64,000 bases of DNA from Coenobita brevimanus. Lineage: Eukaryota > Arthropoda > Malacostraca > Decapoda > Coenobitidae. The position numbers and the translations under genes were made by a program. The stretch spans positions 11,166,093 through 11,230,092 of the forward strand of contig CM064690.1 in NCBI GenBank assembly GCA_032717465.1. Direction: 5' to 3'. Every line of letters begins with the position of its first letter. Position 1 is the first letter of the stretch. The notes beneath the pieces are model-generated. The model was not told where the DNA came from. It saw nothing but the letters and a program-made list of their open reading frames with translations, and ran no database searches. Positions 1 through 9,739 of this stretch are shown here, in pieces.

Positions 1-652
1 AGAATGTGTGTCTTATCATGGGATCCATGACGGCTGAGGAGTCACACTATCGTGACCATGAAATAGGATACAAAAACCCACACTGGCAGACGAAAAGATG
101 TATTCCAAACAGTTTCAGCGACAGCTGTCTCCCTCTTGCAAATAAGAGTAACCCCAGGTCTGTAGGTCATTATGCTAATGAGTAATGACGTAGGAAGAGA
201 ACTAATTTTTGGCACGAGAGCAGCGTGAGAGCAGGACATGTTTGTGCATCTGCCTGCAACGCTGACTATGGCTTTGATCTGATAACTTACTCCACTACTA
301 GGTAAACTAGACACTGTTGCATCCAAGGCATGCCTTATGTGGCAAACACTGAGCCATTTTCTAGTATCCTTGGAAAGAGGCTTGGCAGGGATGGATAAAT
401 GCAACTGGCTACAGGTGGCACAGAAAGAAATCAGACAAGGAGAACCTGAAGAAAACATTGAATGCCTGGCAAAGGAGAGACAGACTGACTCTAGCCTGTG
501 TGGTATAGAGGGCCTCCCTCCCTACCCTCTGGCGGCGAGATGAAATGGCAGCCAGTTCAAACAGTGGCAGGAAGACATTTGCATGTATAGCCGCTACCCA
601 ACAATCCAATGGAAGGAAATGACATGTATAGATGTTACCTGGCAGATGGGGG
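1..652. other. No gene recognised
   Basis: About 650 bases with only short, overlapping open frames on both strands and no motif I can name. The bases left of 653 do not resemble the 3' part of the LINE that begins at 1359, so the LINE does not obviously continue here. Confidence 0.5.
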
Positions 653-677
653 TTAACCTGTACCACACTTGCAATGT

Positions 678-832
678 AAATCTACATCCCCTTCATAAAC
701 ACTGGTGACGTAGATCTACATCCCCTTCAAAAATGCTGGTGACGTAGATCTATGTCCCCTTCAAAAATGCTGGTGATGTTGATCTACTGTATGTCCCCTT
801 CAAAAACACTGGTGATGTAGAGCTACATCCTG
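678..832. repeat. 34-39 bp minisatellite, about 4.3 copies
   Basis: Imperfect tandem units starting GTAGATCTACATCCCCTTCA and ending CTGGTGA. Two units are 34 bp, one is 39 bp, and partial units lie at the edges. The array lies just inside the left end of the 653-1358 element. Confidence 0.8.
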
Positions 833-981
833 CAGCAATGAGAAGTCACTGCAAGCAACCGAAGTAAAATGGAAGGTAATAACATATCTCATTAACTTCA
901 GACATTTTCCACTACACTTCCAAGACTGATTTTGGGGCACGGGAGGCGAGTGAGTCTTTATAGGCTTACAGCCGCTCTACT

Positions 982-1283
982 AACCTTAAAGATTTCAGAG
1001 GTCGAGTGGCACCAACCTGACCCGATTAAACCAAATTTCTGGCTTTGGTGATTACTTTTATTAGTGCCAGGGATCTTATATTGATGTATTAAGCCCATTT
1101 ACCCACACACAAAAAAAAACAAATTGGTTCACAAGCTCACAGACAATCTGCTTTCTCAGTAACCTTGAATATTTCAGAGATAGAGTGGCACCAACCTGAC
1201 TCGATTCAACCAACTATTTGGCTTTAGTGATTACTTTTAATAATGCTGGGGATCTTGCATTGATGTAATAAGCCCATTTAACC
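982..1283. repeat. Tandem duplication, unit about 178 bp
   Basis: Bases 982-1105 and 1160-1283 are diverged copies sharing GAGTGGCACCAACCTGAC, TGATTACTTTTA and AAGCCCATTTA in the same order. Internal to the 653-1358 element. Confidence 0.75.
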
Positions 1284-1393
1284 AGAAAAATAATAATCCA
1301 AAATTGGCCAGCATAGAGGGGTATTGGTTATTTTTTTGCCCAACATGGTACGGGTTAAAGATGATGCAGGTCAGAGGTGGATATTGTTGAAAA

Positions 1394-1945
1394 TTAGAGG
1401 ATACTACTGCAGAAGCTTTTCTCGGACTTAAATATGTAAGTAGTGAGTTTTTGATGCTTTACAAAGAACCATGCTACTTTTGCCCTAATCAGAGATATGA
1501 GCCAAGTCAACATTAGGTTTGCCACAGCCTCATTCGGTGTTTGTTGAAATAACTGCTGAGATGGACAGTGCAAGAGGCAAATGACAAGTTGAAGGGTAAA
1601 AACATTGATATATGAGTGGATAGAGTCAGATGTATAGCCTAGAAGGTCACCGATGAATAGAAGGAAGAGATATTGTGATAAGACATAGCCCTGAGGAACA
1701 TCATAATTGATAGTTCTAGGAAAATGGTGGCCATCTACAACAGCAGCCATCGAATGACCAGAAAGGAAGCTAGAGTTGAAGGCACATATAGAAGGAGAGA
1801 AACTGTAGGAGGAAAGTCTGGAAATTAAAGACCCATGACAGACTAGACTGAATGCCTTTTGAGATGCCAAGTGCAATGACAAAGCTTTTGCTAAAGTCCT
1901 GAAAGAAGGATGACCAGGAATCTGAAAGGTGGGTGAGGAGATCAC
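1394..1945 (-). pseudogene. Reverse transcriptase fragment of LINE A
   Basis: Open frame of 183 codons covering part of the palm domain: FRTLAKALSLHLASQKAFSL (decayed F-D-x-x-K-A-F-D region), then FLSGHSMAAVVDGHHFPRTI, VPQGYVLSQYLFLLFIGDLL, and the site where YADD should be. Catalytic aspartates are missing, so the product would not be active. It ends where the 653-1358 TTAA element begins. Confidence 0.8.
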
Positions 1946-2936
1946 CAGTGAAGCGATCCTGACAGAACCCTTACTGACGATCAGAAAGAAGGTTGTGATA
2001 TGAAAGATGCTTTAAAATATTTTTGTTGAGAACAGATTCAAACACTTTTGAAATACAGGATGTTAAAGCAACGGACGATAGTTAGACAGCTGGGAGTGGT
2101 CATCCTTCTTTGAGAACGGCTGAATGAGAGCAAACTTCAGCAAGAAGGAAAGGTACGTGTTGACAGACAAAGGTGAAAGGGTTTACCAAGGCAGGGTGCA
2201 AGCACAGTTCTTGAAGACAGCAGCAGGGACCCCACCAGGTCCATATGCTTTGTTAGTACTGAGGCCAGTGAAGGCAGAGAATAGATCAGTTGAAGAAATT
2301 TTAATGGGAACATGAGGAAGCCAGAGGGGGTGAGTGATAGAAGAACAACACTGCAACCAGTGAAAGTGGAACTGGAGGAGAAAGTCTGAGTAAAAAGATT
2401 AGCAGAGGAAACTGCTTCAGAGCCATCAAAGTGGAAAAGAGGAGACAAGGATGATGAGGTAAAGTTGTTCGAAAGGTCTTTGACAAGGCAGCAGGAGTGG
2501 GAAGAATTTGAATTGGAGAGTTCAGAGCATTTAGTTCAAGTGAAATTATTTTTAACCCTCCCAATCCCGACGTTTTCTGAGCTTTGGTCCGCCCCAGTCC
2601 CGGCTTTTTTGGACCCCTTTTTTTTTTTTGCTCAAGCATCCGCTTTTGGTCGGAAACTAAGGAAAATCACAAAGAAAGGTGTCCCTTGGGTCCATAAATG
2701 GCTTACCTGGAGCAGGTAAGTTTGACAGGTACTGCCATGCTCTATGAGTAGTCTTTTCGCCGTATGTTTTCTATGGTGGCACAGATACTCTGAACTGATG
2801 CAGTATACGTTTATTATCATGTATTCATATGTTGGAAATATGTATACCACAAATATATTGGGTTTTATACAGAAAAAAATGAGAAATAAGGTATGTACCA
2901 TTGTGCGACCCTAGCGAAATCAGTCGATTATGTCAC

Positions 2937-3540
2937 CGATGGTAGCAAACATCGTTATTTCATCAGCTATTGTATTTTTTCATGTTCCATATTACTTCCA
3001 CAATTACATCATACCTTTTTCAACTTTACATAATTGTTTGTACATATTTTGAGGCATTATGACAAGAATTAGCATAAAAGTAGTGCTTATTTACCAAGTG
3101 AGATCATTTTATGTCATGTTTTTTCAACTCAGATTCTATTTTTTCACCTTTTAGATTACTTATAATATATAACCCACTTACATGTTATACAATTAGTTTT
3201 ATAGATGTACTTGCTGTACGAAAAGAATTAGCATAAGAATAGCGCTTATTTACCAAGTGACCAGTTGGTCTTTCATGCTTTTTTCAACTCAGATTCTATT
3301 TTTTCATCTTTTTGATTACTTATAACATAACATATTACCCATTTACATGTTAGACAATTGCTTTTACAGAAATACATGCTTTATGAAAAGAATTAGCATA
3401 GAAGTAGCGCTAATTTACGTAGGTAAATCATGTCATTATTTTTTCACCTCTGAATTTATTTTCTCCCCCTTTATAGTACTTCTCACATTACATTCTGGCC
3501 TTTTCCATGTCAGACATTTGCTTTCACAGTAGTACACGAT
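2937..3540. repeat. Degenerate tandem repeats inside the piggyBac-like element
   Basis: AT-rich units of roughly 130-150 bp recur with the phrases GAATTAGCATA, AGCGCTTATTTACC, TTTTTCAACTCAGATTC and ATTACTTATAATA near 3060-3200, 3220-3340 and 3350-3500. The same phrases return at 4290-4620 and 4830-5100. No coding potential. Confidence 0.7.
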
Positions 3541-3561
3541 TTACAGTAAGCCTTATCCTAA

Positions 3562-3567
3562 TATAGA

Positions 3568-3600
<33 letters not shown>
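3562..3600. repeat. (GA)n microsatellite
   Basis: Alternating G and A with one C interruption. It begins the block that is duplicated at 4697 onward. Confidence 0.9.
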
Positions 3601-3708
3601 GTGGGATGGTGGTACACTGGGAGACAGCTTATCCCATAATTGGTGGCTAAATTTAGAGCCCTTGGGGAATTTCCCACTCCTCTTACACCGTGAACAAAAT
3701 TTTTCCTA

Positions 3709-3796
3709 CAGTCGTTCTATTTTATCAAGGCAGTTTGGGTCGGGCTCTCTGGGACCTCACTCTGTTAGCTCTGTTGCCACATCGTCGCCACACACG

Positions 3797-3835
<39 letters not shown>

Positions 3836-4288
3836 TATATATTAACTACTACTAATTGTATTTTCTTAATTTTTTTTCTTGTTTTCGACTTTTTTTCCAC
3901 ACCACCCCTGAGGTAAAAGTCTATAGGTGCGTTTTTTTTTTTTCTCTCTTTTTTTTTTTAAATAGCTTCCATGGCGAGAGACTGACTGAGTATGACCCAC
4001 TCACGCAGGGCTGTCCCTCGTGTCACCACCTGACAACGTCTCAAAGGCAACCCTGACAAGTCTTATGAGATTTATACTATACTACAGCTTTTTTATTGAA
4101 TTACATCTATACAGAGTGTTTAAAATTCATTTATAAGTATTTACTAGCTTAAAATAGGAGAGTGAGAGAGAGAGAGAGAGGTGAGCACAAATAATTACAC
4201 GTGTGTCGGCGGCGATGTGACAACAGAGCTAACAGTGTGAGGTCCCAGAGAGCCCGACCCAAACTGCCTTGATAAAATAGAACGACTA
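3709..4288. mobile_element. Tc1/mariner-type MITE nested in the piggyBac-like element, 580 bp
   Basis: Inverted arms of about 90 bp: 3709-3800 and the complement of 4204-4288 share AGTCGTTCTATTTTATCAAG and a further 60 bases. The left end begins CAGT, as in Tc1-family termini. A TA flanks each side (3707-3708 and 4289-4290). The uninterrupted target is present in the window at 4831-4840 (TTCCTAGCGCTTATTT), which the filled site reproduces apart from one duplicated TA. The arms carry (CT)n on the left (3800-3830) and (GA)n on the right (4157-4180). No transposase. Confidence 0.8.
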
Positions 4289-4290
4289 TA

Positions 4291-4637
4291 GCGCTTATTT
4301 ACCTACTGACTATGTTCTGTGACTTTCAACTTAGACTATTTTTCAACTTACATACTACCTTTACAGTAACTATACAATTGCTTTTATAGATGTACGTACA
4401 TGCTTTACGAAAAGAATGAGCATAGCAATAGCGTAACCAGGTGAGTTCAGGTCACCTTTTATAATACTTCCAATATAACATATTTCCCCTTTACATGTTA
4501 TACAATCGCTTTTATAGATGTACATGCTTTACGAAAAGAATGAGCATAGCAATAACGTAACCACGTGAATTCAGGTCACTCGAAATCTAATTATTCACCT
4601 TTTATAATACTTCCAATATAACATATTACCCCTCTCC

Positions 4638-4731
<94 letters not shown>

Positions 4732-5100
4732 GGTGGGATGGTGGTCCACTGGGAGACAGCTTATCCCATAATTGGTGGCTAAATTAGGAGCCACTGGGGA
4801 ATTTTCCACTCATCTTACACCGTGAACAGAATTCTTCCTAGCGCTTATTTACTTACTGAATGTATGTCTTATGACTTTCAACTTAGACTATTTTTCAACT
4901 TACTAACTTTACAGTAACTATACAATTGCTTTTATAGATGTACATGCTTTACGAAAAGAATGAGCATAGCAATAGCGCTACAACGTGACTTCAGGTACCG
5001 TCATTATTTTTTCAACTCATAATCTAATTATTCACCTTTTATAATACTTCGAATATAACATATTACCCATTTACATGTTAGACAAGTGCTTTCACCTTCT
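4291..5100. repeat. Large direct duplication within the piggyBac-like element
   Basis: The block 3562-3707 plus 4291-4490 (joined across the MITE) reappears at about 4697-5070. Shared landmarks in order are (GA)n, GTGGGATGGTGGT, TATCCCATAATTGGTGGCTA, CTTACACCGTGAACA, AGCGCTTATTTAC, ATTGCTTTTATAGATGTAC and GAATGAGCATAGCAAT. This makes the duplication older than the MITE insertion, because only one copy has the MITE. Confidence 0.75.
4639..4730. repeat. (TA)n followed by (GA)n microsatellite
   Basis: About 58 bases of TA then about 32 of GA. The GA part begins the second copy of the large duplication. The TA part is absent from the first copy, so it grew or arrived later. Confidence 0.95.
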
Positions 5101-5237
5101 GCTAACTCACACTACGCCTAACATGAACACCACGTTGACGTGTTGCCTCCCCCACACCACTCACGCTTTCACGAATCTGTCTGAGCTCTCCCACCCCAAC
5201 ACTTTCACTTTCTACTGCCCTAACCATCCCCACACCA

Positions 5238-5609
5238 CTACTTCCTGCCACAGAACACATAAAAGGAACATACCTGTGGAACAGTCGCGATGTGCCGTCT
5301 GTCCCAGTCCTTCCCCAGCCAGGAAAATACGCCACCATGTACTGCCTCCTCGTCCTCGTCCTCATCTGATGGTAGGTGTTGCTGCCTAGATGCAGCACTT
5401 GGTGCAGGCTGGCCGTCCCCTGCCCTCCTATATGTAATATATTTGACTTTCCTTGGGGAAGGGACCTCCTCATCACTGCTGCTCGTTACCTCCTCAGGCT
5501 GCACATAATCGACATCGAGGGTGTTATCATCCATTGGGGAATCACTATCCCCTGTAAAGGTATCCAGGGAGACTTGTATCTCCTCCTCTGACAGCCCACA
5601 ACGCACCAT
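5238..5609 (-). pseudogene. Remnant of piggyBac-like transposase N-terminus
   Basis: A 123-codon frame reading away from the right TTAA end. It starts MVRCGLSEEEIQVSLD and continues through runs of S, D and E (DSDSPMDDNTLDVDY, SSSDEEVPSP, SDEDEDEE), then WLGKDW. An acidic, serine-rich N-terminus with an LSxEEI-type start is usual in piggyBac transposases and piggyBac-derived proteins. The DDD catalytic core is not present: the frame passes into unrelated sequence near 5238. The call rests on composition plus position 195 bases inside a TTAA end; another acidic protein is possible. Confidence 0.45.
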
Positions 5610-5935
5610 ATCTGACCTGGGTGACTGATGAGAGGTAAGTGGAGGATCAAGGGGTCTGGTGAGGTTAATCTGGGTCTAGGGGATTATCCTCCTGGCCCTG
5701 AGTAGGTGAGGCTTGCGTAGGCGGGCGAAACAGAAACCAGGCGCGATTTTTGAAAAATGTGACAATTATGCAACTTGCAATGTTGCCGCCGGGACGGCGC
5801 GGGTTAAGAGAGTGAAAAACAGACAGCACGATTTTGAACAGGAACATAATAGAGATGAGATTCAGGGGTGGGTTGGCTCTAGTACCATTTATAGGTCTTC
5901 TTCTTCTTGTGGACAGCACTAGAACAAGCATACTC

Positions 5936-7705
5936 TTAACCCCTACACCACGGGCTTGTTTACCAATGACTTGTGTGTCCCGCGGGGTTATTTAGGCTCC
6001 GACAGACTCTCAAAAAATATTTGCCAAAAATCAGTTATTAGTCCTAGAATAATAAAATTACATATGCTTATGGCACATACCTTCAGCTTTCTCCTGGAAT
6101 GATTGTTGAGCCTTCGTCTTTACCGTAGGACTTGTGGAGACCTCTGAAGTAGGGTAACGAAGTCTCCACTTTACACTTCCTAACAACCCGTAATATGATT
6201 ACCACAGCCAGATACAAACACTATAAACACTATTCTACAATTTTCAAGTAGTTTGGGATCCATACTAAAAAAAAAAAACACTGTGAAAGCAATGGAAATT
6301 ACGAGCGCGTCTGATCGTCGCACTGGCACTAGTTCGCTCTTGGTACTCTGTCATTTATTATTCATAAAACCCCTCACACTTTATATTTCTATTACTATAT
6401 AACACTTATATATATCTACAGTCTTTATCCGTAAGTTTCCTTCAGTAGTATTAGTTTATTGTCACTGTAGGGATTCAATTTCTTTCAGTAAAATACGTAG
6501 CATTCACTTTCTCGTCCTGTATACTAGCACTGAGAGTGAATGTCACTTTCATCTTCACTCTCATAACTCATAGCATTCAGACATGCTAGAGTGAAACTTT
6601 CACTTTCATTACTCCTAGGGTATATACTCGTATTCTTATAATACTACTCATTTACATTTCTATTTATGTTCTATTTTATTTACGTTATTTACATTTCTAT
6701 TTTATTTACATTGTGTTATGCACTGTCACTTGAAGTAACTTATAAAACTATTTTCCATTGTTCACGTATATTTACATTCATTACTTTCACTTGCTGTTTA
6801 CACATTATTTACAATTCCACTTGCACTGTTTTACTCAATAGAAAGATCGTAGTCACTCTTTTATCAATTGTCAGCCCTTTACCTCTTTCCACACGAGGTT
6901 TAGTAGGGGGTAAAGGTCACAGGGCCCTTTGCATGGGGGTGAAAAAGTCCTTGAAGTCAGCAAGAAGAAACATACGTACCCTCACTTCGGAAGATGAGAG
7001 TAAACTGATAACGGAGGGCCGGGGTAGAGGCCTACTGAGGGGATATTCAGAGCTACCAATGTTAGCTCTTGAAACAGCTATGTCTAGCACTGAAATGATT
7101 GGCAGGAAATCTAGACAATACATTATTAATTAGGTAGTACCAGGTGAATGTAAATATCACTTAGGCTTCTCCCTTCCCTCCTTACATGTATATTTATTAC
7201 GAAAATAGATTATTCGGCATATTCAAGGGGAAAAAAACAGCGAAAATTAGCGAACGAGTGCACGTGAGGTGTTGTCAGGTGATAATTAGCCAATTCCAGG
7301 TGTATGGCACTTTCACTTGCCTTATTTTTTTCTTGTATATATTATTTGGTATAAGAATAGGACATAGGGCTTATTTCAATGGATGAAATCAGTGAAAAAT
7401 TCCAGGGAAGATTAACTTAGCGTAGCATGGCCGGGCAGGCGAGAGGATAGGGTAATGGAGGGGGTGTAGGGAGGGGAGTCAAGAACGGGGAGAAATGGCT
7501 AAATTGTCAACAATGGATGGGAGTACAGATGAGATTAGGAGTGCTGACTAGTGTTGGACATTGGCAGTACTGATAGATGATACAAGCCCCCACTTGGAAG
7601 CCCGGGTGAATTCAAAATAACACAGAATCACAAAAGCGACGCCCCGCGGTATGATCCCTTGCTCCCAAGCGTCACAAAAGTGATGCCCCGCGGTTAAGGG
7701 GTTAA
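5936..7705. mobile_element. piggyBac-like non-autonomous element, copy 1 (1770 bp)
   Basis: TTAA at 5936-5939 and 7702-7705. Ends are TTAACCCCTACACCACGGG and, read inward from the right, TTAACCCCTTAACCGCGGGG. It is inserted in LINE A: flanks AGCATACTC and ACCAAGG match the uninterrupted LINE B site GCGTGATTAAACCAAGG near 29137-29155, where the single TTAA is the target. A second copy lies at 44298-46275. The interior is AT-rich with no convincing protein; the right subterminal region repeats GACGCCCCGCGG twice around 7640-7695. Confidence 0.9.
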
Positions 7706-8349
7706 ACCAAGGTTGTTCTGCATTAGTTACAGGATAAGAGAAAGGAATGTATGCTTCCATGCCCAAGAGAATAAACTCTGTAATGCACAAGGCACACTCA
7801 GATGGCTCTAAACCATGGAAGCAATAATCATTCCAGGGAAAAACAAGATGTAATGCAGTAGCTCCAAAGTGCCAGAGCCGCCACTTCTTCAGAGAGTCCA
7901 TAGGCCTTTCAGGAGTGATGCTACAGGTTCAGGTGAAAACGTTGTGATTGGAGAAGCCCAATGGAGAGAAAAGATTAACAGCATAAGCAGAAGGATTATT
8001 TGTAAGAAAGAACTCTCTCAAAGACGGTCATAGATATGGACTGGATGCTGTACATGGTGTTCTAGGTCATTATGGATAGAAAAGATAAGACTCATTCACC
8101 AGATCGATCAGAGAAAGGAAAAGAGAGCCAAAAGTGGTGATGAGCATTGAAATCACCTAGAATGGAGATTTCAGAGAGAGAAAAAATTGGTAGGATGTGT
8201 TCCATCTTAGAGGTAGGAGAGTTGAAGAATTTTCAGAGTCAGTAGAATTTGGGGATAAGTAAACAGTACAGGTATATTAAGTCTGAGAACAATTGGATAG
8301 CCAAAGCCAGAGAGTAGACAATTCAGAAGATTCAAGTTCCGGAACACTA

Positions 8350-8420
8350 TACAGTAAAAGCTCGATTAACCAGAATGCATGGGGATTCTACCATTCTGGA
8401 TATGGAATTTTCTGGATAAT
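8350..8420 (+). mobile_element. pogo/Tigger-like terminal sequence (left end)
   Basis: A TA dinucleotide then CAGTAAAAGCTCGATTAACC, followed by subterminal variants of CTGGATAATCGAA. CAGTNNAANCTCGATTA with TA target is the usual terminus of pogo/Tigger elements. It truncates LINE A. A matching inverted end lies at 16574-16604. Confidence 0.6.
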
Positions 8421-8574
8421 CGAATGTTATTCTTATAAATTTTCTGGGAGGTCAAGCAAATAAAATAGTACCAAACTTGGGAGTTATTTCATAAAGTACA
8501 TTATTCAGTATTAGATACAGTACAGGTAAGATACAGTACAGGTACACTCACGCTCACTAATATCTGCCCAGGGG

Positions 8575-8890
8575 TGCCCACTTCCTACCTCAGAATACCC
8601 AGGGAAAAGGGGAGGGGGGGACGAAACGAGCTCCACCCACCACTACCCCAGCTCCCGACCATCCCCCATACCCCTACCCAACCCCCACCCTACCCGTCAT
8701 TCTTCACTTGCAGTTACATCTCAAGCTGACTTCATGCTTAACACTCTTGGTCCCACACATAACGATATGTAAAAAAATATAATAACTATCAACATGTTGT
8801 AGCATGAAATTAATGCTTTATGACGTTGACAGTAAAACAAAAATGTTAACAACGGCCACCTCAGGCCTCCTGTGTTGGGTGCACTGCTTT

Positions 8891-8970
<80 letters not shown>

Positions 8971-9390
8971 AAAAACACAGATATAAGCACACCTAAACAT
9001 GCAGGCACAGACATGGAATCATGCAAACACCCAACCCATGAGGCCTGGGATGGCCGTTGTTAACGTTTTTATTTTATTGTCAACATTATAATGCATTAAT
9101 TTCTTGCTGCAGCAAGTTCATAGTCATATTATATACTTCTTACATATCCTAGTGTTTTATATTTGTGTATTAGTAATGTGACTATGAGTGTAAAGTGTGA
9201 GGTTAGCTTGAGATTTAACTGCCAGTTAAGAATGACGAGTGGGGGGCTGGGAGGGGTAGGGGTATGGAGGAGGGTTGGGAGCTGGGGCACAGGCGGGTGG
9301 AGCTCGTTTCGTCCCCTCTTCTCATCTTCTCTAGGTATATGGGGGTATGAAGAGGGCACCCCTGAACAGGGGGACTTTGATGAATGGTTG
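8575..9390. mobile_element. Foldback element with (AC)n at its centre
   Basis: Bases 8575-8872 are an imperfect inverted copy of about 9040-9385. Shared phrases include CAGGGGTGCCC, GACGAAACGAGCTCCACC, CCCCATACCCCTACCC and GTTAACAACGGCC with their complements. The arms meet at a perfect (AC)n of about 72 bases (8896-8968). There are no coding features. The long imperfect palindrome with a microsatellite apex suggests a foldback MITE whose loop became a microsatellite. Confidence 0.75.
8896..8968. repeat. (AC)n microsatellite
   Basis: Uninterrupted AC dinucleotides at the apex of the foldback. Confidence 0.98.
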
Positions 9391-9739
9391 CGGAGAGAAC
9401 GGATATGTGCTGAACTCTCCTCCAGATTCTAGGGCTGCCCCACTGGCAATAGTTTTTTGCACTTTTCCCTAATAAAGTTAGGTTAGCTAGCTTCCATATT
9501 CCTCCCTACCCTTATTAGAGATATAGTAGGTGTCTGTATCTGTTTACTGAGATTGCCTTTGCTTACTCGCCTCTGGAGTGTACCCTCCACTGATCACTCT
9601 AGGATGAGTCATACATAGGCACGTCCTCCTGAGAGTGGTTTGAGAGGGTAACCTCAGACTAGGTGTGTCTTCCCCAGGTACTTTGTCCCTTGCTTGTTTT
9701 TCTCCTTCCCACTTCCCCCTCACGGGGGAAGTGGTTACT

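Larger units (their letters stand above)
653..1358. mobile_element. TTAA-bounded short element (piggyBac-like MITE), 706 bp
   Basis: Both ends are TTAA (653-656 and 1355-1358). Read inward, the ends are TTAACCTGTACCA and TTAACCCGTACCA, a 13 bp near-identical terminal inverted repeat. TTAA target duplication followed by CC or CCC is the signature of the piggyBac superfamily. There is no transposase, so this would be a non-autonomous copy. The right end lies inside LINE A, just after a frame reading PASSL that matches LINE B. The left flank does not continue LINE A, so the left boundary, or the history of the left flank, is less certain than for the other TTAA elements here. Confidence 0.55.
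2552..5807 (-). mobile_element. piggyBac-like element inserted in LINE A, 3256 bp including both TTAA
   Basis: TTAA at 2552-2555 and 5804-5807. Inward ends are TTAACCCTCCCAATCCCGACG-like on the left and TTAACCCGCGCCGTCCCGGCG-like on the right, 16 of 21 positions identical. Deleting the element and one TTAA rejoins LINE A as GAAATTATTTTTAAGAGAGTG, which lines up with GAAATTATTTTTAGCCGAGTG in LINE B near 29007. A minus-strand frame starting about 200 bp inside the right end (5609) looks like a transposase N-terminus, giving orientation. The rest is internal repeats and a nested MITE, so this copy is not autonomous. Confidence 0.8.
1359..8349 (-). mobile_element. LINE A: dead non-LTR retrotransposon in three segments (1359-2551, 5808-5935, 7706-8349)
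   Basis: One minus-strand non-LTR element read from 8349 down to 1359. The 7706-8349 segment holds the end of the endonuclease domain (minus frame ISILGDFNAHH near 8130-8170) and the linker with SECALCITEFILLGMEAYIP. The 5808-5935 segment carries the next residues (INGTRANPPLNLI). The 1359-2551 segment has the reverse transcriptase up to VPQGYVLSQYLFLLFIGDLL. The catalytic YADD that follows in LINE B is decayed here (SYINVFTL). Order and spacing match LINE B (27262-29317) once two TTAA elements are removed. Many frameshifts: inactive. It is probably in the jockey/CR1 superfamily; I cannot resolve the clade by eye. Confidence 0.85.

Noticed and set aside
6666..7133. 155-codon frame in the 5936-7705 element as a transposase
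   Set aside because: No DDD motifs or zinc finger, a hydrophobic AT-driven start, and the matching region of copy 2 does not keep an equivalent open frame.
8896..9063. Protein-coding frames through (AC)n
   Set aside because: Dinucleotide translation with no conserved flanks.
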